Counted from the first letter of the stretch, positions 1 to 10,191 are shown. The stretch is 13,509 nt of DNA from Rhodospirillaceae bacterium (GCA_002401565.1 NVTL01000024.1:1-13509), one strand, 5' to 3'. The notes: generated by a model not told the origin, from the letters alone. Made by a program: numbers and translations.

Positions 1-1495
1 TACCCAAAACCAAGCCAGCGAAGCACGCGAAACCGCCGAAACCGCACGTGATACCGAACGCGCCGCCCGCCAATCTTTACGCGACCGGGAAACCGAGCAC
101 AATCAAGCCCGCGACCAAGTGGCAGCGATGCGGGCTAAAATATCCGAACACAATTCGAAATTAGAAGCCGTGAGCGCTGCGGTACTGACCGCCGAACACG
201 ATATAGAAGAAGCTCAAGGCCACAAAGTTGAGGCCAGCACCACCTTGGCTGACCTGCCCGATACGGACTTGACCCGCGAAAGTGTCATGAAAACGCGCGA
301 AGACTTGGCCGAAAAACGCGCCGTACATGTTGAACACCAAGGTCTGCATTCCAGCCTGAAACGCGCCGCCGAAGAACGCGCGCGACGCTTGGGCGATATC
401 AATACGGAATTGCTGTCATGGACCGGACGCCGTGAAGGCGCCGCCAAACGCATCGAAGATTTGGAACACCGTGTTATTCAGACCCGTTCAGATTTGGACG
501 AACTCGCAAAACGCCCCGATGAAATCAAACAAAAGCGCCGACAGCTCTTAGATCTAATTGACGCGTCTGAACAAAAACGCAAAGCCGCCGCCGATCAATT
601 GGCCGTCGCCGAGGGCGCGTTGGCTGAGGCTGACCGTGATCTGCGCGAAGGCGAAGGCGAATTGGCCAAAGCGCGCGAACACCGTGTACGCATCGAAGGT
701 GCCGTTGAACAGGGCAAGCAAGCCTGCGAATCGATTGCCGTGCGCGCCCAAGAAACCCTGAAATGCGGGCCGGACGGTTTGGCAGAAGTTGCCGAAATCG
801 AAGACGATGACGAATTGCCTGATTTAGACGTGGTGGATCGCAAGGTTGATCGTTTGATCAAAGAACGCGATACCATGGGGCCTGTTAACCTGCGCGCCGA
901 AGAAGAAGCCGATGAAATGGGCGAACAAATTGATACCCTGACCAAGGAACGGGCCGATTTGATTTCCGCAATCGAAAAACTACGCCGGGGCATTAACGAA
1001 TTAAACCGCGAAGGCCGCGAACGCTTGCTCACGTCGTTCAAAGAAGTCGACAAACACTTCCAAGAACTGTTTGTGCGCCTGTTTGGCGGCGGTCAGGCTC
1101 ATTTAAAGCTGATCGAAGCCGAAGACCCGTTAGAATCGGGTTTGGAAATTATGGCCAGCCCGCCCGGAAAACGCATGCAAGTGCTGTCTTTGCTATCCGG
1201 TGGGGAACAAGCCCTGACCGCTACCGCATTACTGTTTGCCGTATTTATGACGAATCCGGCACCCATTTGTGTGCTGGACGAAGTCGATGCGCCATTAGAT
1301 GATGCAAACGTGGATCGATTCTGTACGCTGTTAGAAGAAATTGCGGCCTCTGGCGCCACCCGATTCTTGGTCATTACTCACCACCGCATGACCATGGCAC
1401 GCATGGAACGCCTGTTTGGTGTGACCATGGCCGAACGCGGCGTTTCCCAATTGGTGAGCGTAAACCTTGAACAAGCCGAAGAAATTCGCGAATAA
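1..1495 (+). CDS. smc: Chromosome segregation protein SMC, C-terminal part (5' end outside window)
   Basis: The frame is open from base 2 with no stop, so this is the tail of a longer gene; the GTG at 119 is only an internal codon. About 497 residues are present, roughly the last 40% of a usual SMC of about 1,150 residues. Most of it is highly charged heptad-like coiled coil (Glu, Lys, Arg, Ala rich), the returning arm after the hinge. The C-terminal ATPase head follows: the ABC signature [19 protein letters not shown] (about 1190-1246), Walker B and D-loop [15 protein letters not shown], and the H-loop motif LVITHH. SMC dimers with ScpA/ScpB organise and help segregate the chromosome by ATP-driven DNA loop handling. 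atpI starts 29 bases after its stop on the same strand, so read-through into the ATP synthase genes is plausible. The hinge and the N-terminal Walker A half are not visible here. Confidence 0.96.
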   Translation, partial: TQNQASEARETAETARDTERAARQSLRDRETEHNQARDQVAAMRAKISEHNSKLEAVSAAVLTAEHDIEEAQGHKVEASTTLADLPDTDLTRESVMKTREDLAEKRAVHVEHQGLHSSLKRAAEERARRLGDINTELLSWTGRREGAAKRIEDLEHRVIQTRSDLDELAKRPDEIKQKRRQLLDLIDASEQKRKAAADQLAVAEGALAEADRDLREGEGELAKAREHRVRIEGAVEQGKQACESIAVRAQETLKCGPDGLAEVAEIEDDDELPDLDVVDRKVDRLIKERDTMGPVNLRAEEEADEMGEQIDTLTKERADLISAIEKLRRGINELNREGRERLLTSFKEVDKHFQELFVRLFGGGQAHLKLIEAEDPLESGLEIMASPPGKRMQVLSLLSGGEQALTATALLFAVFMTNPAPICVLDEVDAPLDDANVDRFCTLLEEIAASGATRFLVITHHRMTMARMERLFGVTMAERGVSQLVSVNLEQAEEIRE

Positions 1496-1524
1496 TTTCA
1501 GCTAATTAGTGAAAGTAGCTTGTT

Positions 1525-1926
1525 ATGCCCGATGATAAAGACCAATCCTCGCACGACGACTTTGATGCGCGTCTAGCCAAAGCCCGCCATGCCCGGCATG
1601 GTCCAGCGGGTCAAGAGCCCGTCAGCGAATCCTCAAAAGCCGGGGTCAGCCAAGCCTTTCGTATTGGCATCGACTTAATATCGGCCCTGTTGGTCGGCAC
1701 CTTTATCGGCTGGTTTTTAGATGACTGGTTGGGCACAAAGCCTTGGTTTTTGCTGATTTTCCTCCTTTTGGGTGGGGCTGCAGGCATGTTGAACGTGTAT
1801 CGCACCGCCATGCGCATGGTTGAAGAAGTCGAAGAAGAAATTCATGCTGTGGATAAAAAAGCCCCTAAATCCGCGCAAAAAGAGCCTGACACAGCCGATT
1901 TAGACCCCAAACAGCCAGAAAAATGA
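1525..1926 (+). CDS. atpI: ATP synthase protein I (AtpI, ATP synthase assembly factor family)
   Basis: A 133-residue protein with two hydrophobic helices: about residues 48-65 (GIDLISALLVGTFIGWFL) and 74-92 (WFLLIFLLLGGAAGMLNVY). A hydrophilic N-terminus with the DFDARLAKAR motif precedes them, and a Lys/Glu/Asp-rich tail follows. This layout and its place directly before atpB match the AtpI family (ATPase_gene1), a small inner-membrane protein thought to help assemble the c ring or handle Mg2+; it is not a structural subunit. The chosen ATG has only a weak SD-like GAAAG about nine bases upstream, so expression may depend partly on read-through from smc. The coding DNA holds a GC-rich dyad at 1587-1601 (CCATGCC, C, GGCATGG). 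A 211-base gap separates it from atpB, unusually wide within an F0 operon. Confidence 0.92.
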   Translation: MPDDKDQSSHDDFDARLAKARHARHGPAGQEPVSESSKAGVSQAFRIGIDLISALLVGTFIGWFLDDWLGTKPWFLLIFLLLGGAAGMLNVYRTAMRMVEEVEEEIHAVDKKAPKSAQKEPDTADLDPKQPEK

Positions 1927-1947
1927 CAAAAAGACCATTTTTCTTAG

Positions 1948-1985
1948 TCCTAAGGGCTTGCCCTGAAGGCCCAAGACGTTTAGGA
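1948..1985 (+). promoter_or_regulatory. Irregular inverted repeat in the atpI-atpB leader region
   Basis: Outer arms TCCTAA (1948-1953) and TTAGGA (1980-1985) are perfectly complementary. Between them at least three pairings compete: GGGC/GCCC (1954-1957 with 1969-1972), CTTG/CAAG (1957-1960 with 1972-1975), and the short dyad GGGCTTGCCC (1954-1963). No T-tract follows, so it is not an ordinary Rho-independent terminator. A second small dyad, GCGCA/TGCGC, lies at 1991-2009, and GCGAAT-A-ATTCGC lies at 2091-2103, shortly before the atpB SD. I found no convincing -35/-10 pair in the 211-base gap. It could be a leader structure, a processing site or an operator region for atpB; function is inferred only from position and symmetry. 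Confidence 0.25.
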
Positions 1986-2137
1986 AAGGGGCGCATTTTA
2001 ATGTTGCGCTTTGCACCATAAAAAATGTAAAAAACAATTCCGTTTCAAGCTTTGTGAAAAACGAGGCTGGAAACAACAAGTTTAAGAATAGCGAATAATT
2101 CGCAACAGATATAAAACCGGACAGGCGAGAGCAAAAC

Positions 2138-2860
2138 GTGGCTAACCCTATTGAACAGTTTGAAATCAAAACACTGGTTGATATCAACCTTGGTGGCATT
2201 GATGCCTCTTTGACCAACGCAGGCGCTTTTATGGTGATGACCGTCATCAGCGTTACGATGTTTTTGGTTATGGGCATGAACAAGCGGGCTTTGGTTCCCG
2301 GTCGCTGGCAATCCATGGCAGAACTCAGCTATGAATTTGTTGCCGGACTATTGAAAGATAACGTTGGCGCCGAAGGCCGTAAGTACTTCCCCTTTGTCTT
2401 CACGCTGTTCATGTTTATCTTTTTCGCCAACCTGCTTGGCCTTATGCCTTACGCATTTACCTTCACCAGCCACATCATTGTCACCTTTGTTTTGGCAATG
2501 GTCGTGTTTATTGGTGTGACGGTTATTGGCTTTGCCGTTCATGGCATGAAATTCTTGACGTTCTTTGTTCCTTCGGGCGTTCCTTCTGTTGTTTTGATTT
2601 TAATGGTGCCGATTGAGATTATCTCTTATCTCTCGCGCCCAATCAGCCTCAGTGTTCGTCTGTTTGCCAATATGACTGCTGGCCACATTCTGATGAAAGT
2701 GTTTGCCAGCTTCATTCTTCCACTCGGCATCTTGGGTATTGCACCCTTTGTCGTTGACGTTGCCCTTGTGGGCTTTGAACTCTTGGTCGCATTTTTGCAG
2801 GCATATGTCTTCACAGTGTTGACTTGCCTCTATCTAAACGATGCGATCCACCTGCACTAA
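2138..2860 (+). CDS. atpB: F0F1 ATP synthase subunit a
   Basis: A 240-residue polytopic membrane protein starting at GTG (2138-2140), with the purine-rich SD AGGCGAGA about seven bases upstream. Subunit a forms the two proton half-channels of F0 and drives c-ring rotation. The diagnostic helix reads SRPISLSVRLFANMTAGHIL; Arg174 is the essential arginine (E. coli aR210), with Asn178 and His183 in the conserved NMTAGH stretch. About five hydrophobic segments are visible, around residues 27-46, 85-107, 112-136, 147-163 and 190-232. The length fits alphaproteobacterial a subunits, which are shorter than the 271-residue E. coli form. The C-terminal segment AFLQAYVFTVLTCLYLNDAI is typical. The tandem placement before atpE (62-base gap) supports the call. 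Confidence 0.98.
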   Translation: MANPIEQFEIKTLVDINLGGIDASLTNAGAFMVMTVISVTMFLVMGMNKRALVPGRWQSMAELSYEFVAGLLKDNVGAEGRKYFPFVFTLFMFIFFANLLGLMPYAFTFTSHIIVTFVLAMVVFIGVTVIGFAVHGMKFLTFFVPSGVPSVVLILMVPIEIISYLSRPISLSVRLFANMTAGHILMKVFASFILPLGILGIAPFVVDVALVGFELLVAFLQAYVFTVLTCLYLNDAIHLH

Positions 2861-2922
2861 GGCAGGGATTGTAAACATAATTATTAACTTCTACTCAGTT
2901 GAAAAACTAAAGGAATTGAACC

Positions 2923-3147
2923 ATGGAACTTGATGCCGCAAAAATGATTGGTGCTGGTTTGGCTGTTATTGGCCTTGGTGGCGTTGGTGTCGGTATCGGC
3001 AGCATCTTTGCCTCTCTGATTAGCGCTATTGCTCGCAACCCTGCTTCTGAAGGCAAAGTCTTCGGTCGCGCAATTTTGGGCTTTGCCCTGGTTGAAGCGG
3101 TTGCTTTGTATGCGCTCGTTATCGCATTCTTGATCTTGTTCGGCTAA
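2923..3147 (+). CDS. atpE: F0F1 ATP synthase subunit c
   Basis: A 74-residue helical hairpin proteolipid, the standard size. Helix 1 carries the glycine-repeat packing motif ([10 protein letters not shown], residues 17-26), the polar loop is ARNPASEGK (37-45), and helix 2 carries the proton-binding carboxylate Glu58 in [11 protein letters not shown]. The carboxylate is glutamate, as usual in alphaproteobacteria. Residue 59 is Ala, and I do not see the Gln/Glu-Ser/Tyr set of sodium-binding c rings, so proton coupling is most likely. Multiple copies form the rotor ring turning against subunit a. The SD AAGGA (2910-2914) sits well before the ATG. The gene is followed by an unusually stable hairpin at 3166-3189, consistent with the need for more c than other subunits. 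Confidence 0.98.
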   Translation: MELDAAKMIGAGLAVIGLGGVGVGIGSIFASLISAIARNPASEGKVFGRAILGFALVEAVALYALVIAFLILFG

Positions 3148-3165
3148 GTTTAGTCTCAATGATAC

Positions 3166-3189
3166 GTGGCGAGCCTACGGGCTCGCCAC
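3166..3189 (+). promoter_or_regulatory. UACG-tetraloop hairpin between atpE and atpF'
   Basis: A perfect 10-bp inverted repeat: GTGGCGAGCC (3166-3175) pairs with GGCTCGCCAC (3180-3189), and the loop is TACG closed by a C-G pair. In RNA this is C(UACG)G, a member of the exceptionally stable UNCG tetraloop class. It begins 18 bases after the atpE stop and has no T-run after it (CATTGACTAAAATA), so it should not act as an efficient Rho-independent terminator. The likely role is to protect the atpE 3' end from exonucleases, or to be a partial terminator or processing boundary, raising subunit c output over b' and b. The structure is seen directly; the role is inferred. Confidence 0.65.
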
Positions 3190-3239
3190 CATTGACTAAA
3201 ATAAGTTTGAACTGAATTATAACTGGCTGGAGCCCGCAC

Positions 3240-3818
3240 ATGCGGATTCTAAATAAAAAAACGGCTTTAGGCCTCTCAGCATTGGTAAGTGGCGCACTTG
3301 TGTCTTCACCTGCATTTGCTAAAGGTCTTCCGCAGTTAAACGTCGATACTTTTGCACCTCAAGTGGTGTGGTTGGTCATTACGTTCGTTGTACTTTATCT
3401 ATTGATGAGCAACGTGGCCCTGCCCCGCATTGGTGATGTTCTTGAAGAACGTCAAAACAAGATCGATGATAATCTTGCTAAAGCTCAAGAGCTTAAGGCT
3501 CAGGGTGAAGCAGCTTGTGCTACGTACGAGAAATCATTATCTGATGCTCGCACGAACGCTCAAGCAGCGATCCGTGAAGTCAAAGACAGTGCTGCAGCTG
3601 AGGCTGCGACCCGTCAATCTGCTCTGAACAAAAAATTGCAAGCGCAAATCAGTTCTTCTGAACAAGCCATCACTAAGGCCCGTGACGAAGCTCTTCTCGG
3701 CATTAAAGATATTGCAACCGACGTTGCTTCATCCGTTGTCGAAAAACTGATCGGTGATGCCCCTCAAACAAAAACCTTGAACGGCGCTGTCAAAGCTTCG
3801 CTCAAAGAACAAGCATAG
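3240..3818 (+). CDS. atpF': F0F1 ATP synthase subunit b' (second b-type stator subunit)
   Basis: A 192-residue peripheral-stalk subunit. The conserved start of the b' family is seen as GLPQLNVDTFAPQVVWLV, with one membrane helix at about residues 42-58, then VALPRIGDVLEERQNKIDDN leading into a long Ala/Lys/Glu coiled coil to the C-terminus. With subunit b it should form a b/b' heterodimer linking subunit a to F1 through delta. Oddly, residues 1-27 look like a Sec signal peptide: basic start (MRILNKK), hydrophobic core, and SSPAFA before Lys28. The ATG at 3240 is supported by TGGAG (3228-3232) seven bases upstream; the gene lies behind the UACG hairpin. Codons here favour CGT and GCT, in contrast to smc, as expected of a strongly expressed gene. 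The stop codon TAG overlaps the SD of atpF. Confidence 0.93.
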   Translation: MRILNKKTALGLSALVSGALVSSPAFAKGLPQLNVDTFAPQVVWLVITFVVLYLLMSNVALPRIGDVLEERQNKIDDNLAKAQELKAQGEAACATYEKSLSDARTNAQAAIREVKDSAAAEAATRQSALNKKLQAQISSSEQAITKARDEALLGIKDIATDVASSVVEKLIGDAPQTKTLNGAVKASLKEQA

Positions 3819-3827
3819 GAGAAAGAC

Positions 3828-4364
3828 ATGTTTATCAGCCAAGCTTACGCTGCAACTGACGCTGTTCAACACGCTGTTCCCTTCTATGAACATTCTACGT
3901 TCTGGGTGGCCATTGCTTTTGTTACGTTCTTTGTCCTATTTGGTAAAAAGATGGGCGGAACCATCGGCGCAATGCTGGATGATCGTGCCGCCGCTATCCA
4001 AAACCAAATCGAAGAAGCCACCCGTCTGCGCGAAGAAGCACAGGACATCTTGGCCTCTTATGAGAAAAAACAGCACGAAGCGCTGAAAGAAGCCGAAGGC
4101 ATTGTAAAAGCAGCTAAAGAAGAAGCTGAACGCCTGGCTGCCGAAGCTGCCGAACAATTGGACCGTAACTTAAAACGTTCTGAACAATTGGCAACCGACC
4201 GCATTGCTCAGGCCGAAGCTCAAGCCATTGCTGATGTTAAAAGCATGGCCGTTAACGTCGCCATGGATGCTGCGAAACGCATCTTGTCGGACGACATCTC
4301 TGCTGCCAAAGCCAACGCTTTGATCGACGATTCAATTAAGGGTCTTGAAGGCAAGCTGAACTAA
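3828..4364 (+). CDS. atpF: F0F1 ATP synthase subunit b
   Basis: A 178-residue stator subunit. One membrane helix (about residues 24-39, TFWVAIAFVTFFVLFG) is followed by a long charged coiled coil (about 45-145) and a short helical C-terminal part, SDDISAAKANALIDDSIKGL. The start MFISQAYAATDA is typical of alphaproteobacterial b subunits, although AYA before Ala9 also resembles a short processing site. It pairs with b' to hold the alpha3beta3 head against rotation. The SD AGGAGA (3817-3822) overlaps the atpF' stop codon, and only nine bases separate the two genes, so the two partners are probably made in step. No atpH/A/G/D/C genes follow; as usual in this class the F1 genes must lie elsewhere. 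A strong terminator begins 24 bases after the stop. Confidence 0.96.
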   Translation: MFISQAYAATDAVQHAVPFYEHSTFWVAIAFVTFFVLFGKKMGGTIGAMLDDRAAAIQNQIEEATRLREEAQDILASYEKKQHEALKEAEGIVKAAKEEAERLAAEAAEQLDRNLKRSEQLATDRIAQAEAQAIADVKSMAVNVAMDAAKRILSDDISAAKANALIDDSIKGLEGKLN

Positions 4365-4387
4365 GCTTCTTACAGCTCTGAAAAATT

Positions 4388-4421
4388 AAAAGCCCCGCCC
4401 CTTGATTTGAGCGGGGCTTTT
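4388..4421. terminator. Bidirectional Rho-independent terminator between atpF and the GST gene
   Basis: Perfect 11-bp stem: AAAAGCCCCGC (4388-4398) and GCGGGGCTTTT (4411-4421) with a 12-base loop. On the plus strand it is followed by T to 4423, ending the ATP synthase operon. On the minus strand the A-rich stretch 4381-4391 gives the U-tract, ending the bamD-recN-ligA-GST transcript. The minus-strand side of the stem starts directly after the GST stop codon (TAA at 4424-4422), so both convergent operons share one compact element. Confidence 0.93.
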
Positions 4422-5084
4422 TTATGACGTATTGCGACCAAACCATACGGGATCATCGCCGCTTGACCATGGCGGATACTTGATCATGATCGAAGCGAAC
4501 TCTGCGCTCGACAAAAAAGCCTCTAACCAGCGTTTTAAGCCCGTATAGGGCGTTTGGTCGAACCAAGCCTTATCCACGTGGGCAAATTGCCGCACAAACG
4601 GGGCAATGGCCCTGTCAGCGATGCAGACACGGTCCCCAAATAGGTATGGTGATTGGTTTAGCCGTTCATCTAAGTCTTTCAAAAAGGCTTCGGCTTGGGT
4701 GCGATGGTGCAAAGCCTCAACGTCTTCATATCGATTTGGGTATTTATAACGGTCCAGATGAGCCTTAAAGTCTCCATCATTTTGGGAAATCAGGGCCAGA
4801 GCCTCATTCAAGGTCCCCTGCTGTGGCGTTAACCAGCCGCCCGGATCGTTTTGGCGCAAGGCCCACAACATGATGTCCAAACTTTCGTCAATCACGTCGC
4901 CAGCAATCGTTTGCAACACAGGCACCGTGGCTTTGGCGGAAAGTTCGATCATTTGGGAAGGTTTGTTGCGCAGCACCACTTCGCGCAATTCGCAAACGAT
5001 GCCGCTGTGCCTCAATCCCAAACGCGCTCGCATGGCATAAGGACAACGGCGAAAACTATATAAAATGGGATAAGGGGCAGCCAT
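4422..5084 (-). CDS. Glutathione S-transferase family protein
   Basis: A 220-residue protein with the two-domain GST layout. The N-terminal thioredoxin-like domain has the active-site stretch YSFRRCPYAMRARL (Cys14 in CPYA, so a monothiol CxxA site), the cis-proline motif ATVPVLQT (Pro55) and the glutathione-contacting pair Glu67-Ser68 in IDESLDIM. The helical C-terminal domain contains FGDRVCIADRAIAPFV, matching the conserved N-capping/hydrophobic-staple region of GSTs. The CPYA cysteine suggests a glutathione-dependent thiol transferase or reductase of the omega/beta-like type rather than a classical detoxifying conjugating enzyme; the substrate is not known. Translation begins five bases after the preceding small gene, with no clear SD, so coupling is likely. 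It is the last gene of the operon, its stop touching the terminator. Confidence 0.88.
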   Translation of the reverse strand: MAAPYPILYSFRRCPYAMRARLGLRHSGIVCELREVVLRNKPSQMIELSAKATVPVLQTIAGDVIDESLDIMLWALRQNDPGGWLTPQQGTLNEALALISQNDGDFKAHLDRYKYPNRYEDVEALHHRTQAEAFLKDLDERLNQSPYLFGDRVCIADRAIAPFVRQFAHVDKAWFDQTPYTGLKRWLEAFLSSAEFASIMIKYPPWSSGDDPVWFGRNTS

Positions 5085-5089
5085 TTGAC

Positions 5090-5356
5090 TTAAGTTGTTC
5101 TGGCCCGCCGACGATCCGGGCCTTCGCTATCCCGGCTACCCGTGCGGCGATTGCGAATAACTTGTTTTCCCAAATCTGTGATGGCGGCCATGAAAAAGCC
5201 ACTGCCAAACTGGGTCAATTTAATCCACCCGGCCTTTTCACATTCAACTTGGGTTTTGTACAACAAGCTTCCATTGTCTGAATCCGACACAGCAATGTTG
5301 CCGGCCATGACCAGCCATTCTAACAACAAACGCTGTTGATGCATGATTTCCGTCAT
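5090..5356 (-). CDS. Small protein of unknown function, winged-helix-like
   Basis: I do not recognise the family. The 88-residue product has an amphipathic start (QQRLLLEWLVMAGNIAV, residues 7-23), a middle that reads like a small alpha/beta or winged-helix fold (TQVECEKAGWIKLTQFG, then GFFMAAITDLGKQVIRNR), and a very basic, probably disordered tail (residues 68-88, nine Arg). There is one cysteine (Cys39) and no signal peptide or membrane helix. It looks real: AAAGGA lies seven bases before the ATG, it sits 17 bases after ligA and five bases before the GST gene, and it fills the gap exactly on the operon strand. The ITDLGKQVI stretch resembles the recognition-wing region of small transcription regulators and the tail could bind nucleic acid, but this is inference. 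Confidence 0.72.
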   Translation of the reverse strand: MTEIMHQQRLLLEWLVMAGNIAVSDSDNGSLLYKTQVECEKAGWIKLTQFGSGFFMAAITDLGKQVIRNRRTGSRDSEGPDRRRARTT

Positions 5357-5373
5357 TTAGAGATCCTTTAACC

Positions 5374-9152
<3,779 letters not shown>

Positions 9153-9173
9153 ACGGGCGGGAGCCTTTCAGAG

Positions 9174-9989
9174 CTACCAGAGCTTGTACCAAGGATTATC
9201 GGCTTCTTCTTTAATTGTCGGATCGTCCAAAATGGCATAGGTTTCCAGATACCAAGGGCTAGATTTAAAGTTATGCCCCAACACGGCCGCTGTTTTACGG
9301 GCTTCGCCTTGCATGCCCAAGGCGAGGTAACTTTCGACCATACGGTGAAGAGCTTCGGGGACGTGCGTGGTGGTTTCAAATTTTTTGATGACCACGCTAA
9401 AACGGGTAATCGACGCCAACCATTGCCCGCTCGATTGATAATACCGACCAACCTTCATTTCTTTGCCCGCCAAGTGATCATAGGTCAGGTCAATTTTTAA
9501 ACTGGCATCTCTGGCATAATTGCTTTTGGGAAAACGCGTCTTCAGTTCTTTTAGGGTGGATAACGCCAATTGAGTCATCAATTGGTCTCGCCCAACATCC
9601 GAAATTTGTTCGTAATAACAAAGGCCTTTCAGGTAATAAGCATAATCAACGTCTTTGTTGCCGGGGTGCAGTTGAATATAACGATCCAAGGCGACCACGG
9701 CTTCGTCATATTGGTTGGCCATGTATAAACTATAGGCCGCCATGATTTGGGCTTTTACAGCCCATGTTGAATAAGGATGCTGGCGTTCGACTTCATCAAA
9801 TTTGGTAGAAGCCGTTGCATAGCTTTTCGATTCCAAGTCATCAACGGCGACGTTGTACAATTCTTCGACGGAAACTTCTGAAAAGGTTTGCGTGGGTGGG
9901 GTCTTGGCCTTACCGCCAGAACAGGCCACAGCCCCAAAAGCCAACATTAAAGTCAGCGAGATAACACGAAGTGAAGAGTGAATTGCCAT
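9174..9989 (-). CDS. bamD: Outer membrane protein assembly factor BamD (ComL/YfiO lipoprotein)
   Basis: A 271-residue lipoprotein. The signal peptide (about 1-22) ends in GAVAC, so Cys23 is the likely lipidated residue; position -3 is Ala rather than the usual Leu, a slightly unusual lipobox. The mature part has about five TPR-like helical repeats, including LYNVAVDDLESKSYATASTK, AYSLYMANQYDEAVVALDRY and ESYLALGMQGEARKTAAVL, as in BamD/ComL. BamD is the essential lipoprotein of the BAM complex that helps BamA insert beta-barrel proteins into the outer membrane. It heads the bamD-recN-ligA set, an order seen in many alphaproteobacteria. The ATG at 9989 keeps the full signal peptide; the nearest SD-like AGGGA is about 13 bases upstream, so initiation may be modest. 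A strong promoter-like site lies at 10056-10084. Confidence 0.95.
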   Translation of the reverse strand: MAIHSSLRVISLTLMLAFGAVACSGGKAKTPPTQTFSEVSVEELYNVAVDDLESKSYATASTKFDEVERQHPYSTWAVKAQIMAAYSLYMANQYDEAVVALDRYIQLHPGNKDVDYAYYLKGLCYYEQISDVGRDQLMTQLALSTLKELKTRFPKSNYARDASLKIDLTYDHLAGKEMKVGRYYQSSGQWLASITRFSVVIKKFETTTHVPEALHRMVESYLALGMQGEARKTAAVLGHNFKSSPWYLETYAILDDPTIKEEADNPWYKLW

Positions 9990-10044
9990 GGTCAGTATGG
10001 TTTTCCCTGCGCTGATTTAAGCCCGAATCAAAGTCCGAACACAA

Positions 10045-10060
10045 ATAATCTGCGGATTAT
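10045..10060. promoter_or_regulatory. Operator-like dyad over the bamD -10 region
   Basis: Inverted repeat ATAATC (10045-10050) and GATTAT (10055-10060) with a TGCG centre, overlapping the proposed -10 hexamer and probable transcription start of bamD. Such a position suits a repressor site, but 6-bp AT-rich arms next to a TATAAT box could also arise by chance. No regulator is encoded beside it. Confidence 0.25.
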
Positions 10061-10084
10061 ATCATGGCAAATGAATATTGTGAC
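10056..10084 (-). promoter_or_regulatory. Probable sigma70 promoter of the bamD-recN-ligA operon
   Basis: On the minus strand: a perfect -10 TATAAT (10061-10056), a 17-base spacer, and GTCACA as -35 (10084-10079; 4 of 6 match TTGACA). The leader would be about 60 bases to the bamD ATG. It lies just downstream of the terminator of the chemoreceptor gene (10100-10136), exactly where a new transcription unit should begin. Confidence 0.55.
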
Positions 10085-10099
10085 CCTAAAACCAATAAA

Positions 10100-10136
10100 A
10101 AAAAGCCTCTGACCCAATGCAGGTCAGAAGCTTTTT
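10100..10136 (-). terminator. Rho-independent terminator after the chemoreceptor gene
   Basis: Arms 10100-10114 (AAAAAGCCTCTGACC) and 10122-10136 (GGTCAGAAGCTTTTT) form a 15-bp stem with one G-U type pair and a 7-base loop. Read on the minus strand the stem ends in a run of eight U (complement of A 10097-10104). It lies about 48 bases after the chemoreceptor stop and separates that gene from the bamD promoter. The plus-strand side also ends in five T, but no plus-strand gene is here. Confidence 0.9.
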
Positions 10137-10163
10137 AATTCTGCGTTTTTAACGCTTAACCGC

Positions 10164-10191
10164 TGTGTAGCAACCGTTGTGTATCAACCGT
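10164..10191. repeat. 14-bp tandem repeat straddling the chemoreceptor stop codon
   Basis: Two adjacent copies, TGTGTAGCAACCGT (10164-10177) and TGTGTATCAACCGT (10178-10191), differ by one base. The stop codon (TGA, 10186-10184) sits in the second copy, so the first copy is 3' untranslated. It looks like a recent small slippage duplication of the gene end rather than a functional site. Confidence 0.6.

Noticed and set aside
595..1053. 152-codon serine/arginine-rich minus-strand frame inside smc
   Set aside because: Low-complexity composition expected from the reverse of a coiled-coil gene; the smc frame is clearly the coding one.
1484..1497. ATTCGCGAAT palindrome at the smc end, sharing GCGAATAATT with 2091-2100
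   Set aside because: A ten-base match and a short palindrome can occur by chance; the first copy is coding and no third copy was found.
1587..1601. GC-rich palindrome CCATGCC-C-GGCATGG in atpI
   Set aside because: It is inside coding sequence for an Arg/His/Ala/Gly stretch and is easily explained by codon repetition; no matching copies were noticed elsewhere in the window.
1900..2316. Minus-strand frame of 138 codons across the atpI-atpB gap
   Set aside because: It runs antisense into atpB and its gap portion has no recognisable domain; no SD or promoter supports it.
2897..2908. AGTT-GAAA-AACT mini-hairpin before the atpE SD
   Set aside because: It has a GNRA-type loop but only four base pairs, three of them A-U, so it is unlikely to be stable or meaningful.
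9990..10183. Search for a LexA box upstream of bamD-recN
   Set aside because: No GAAC-N7-GTTC site was found; a GAAC at about 10027 lacks its partner half-site.
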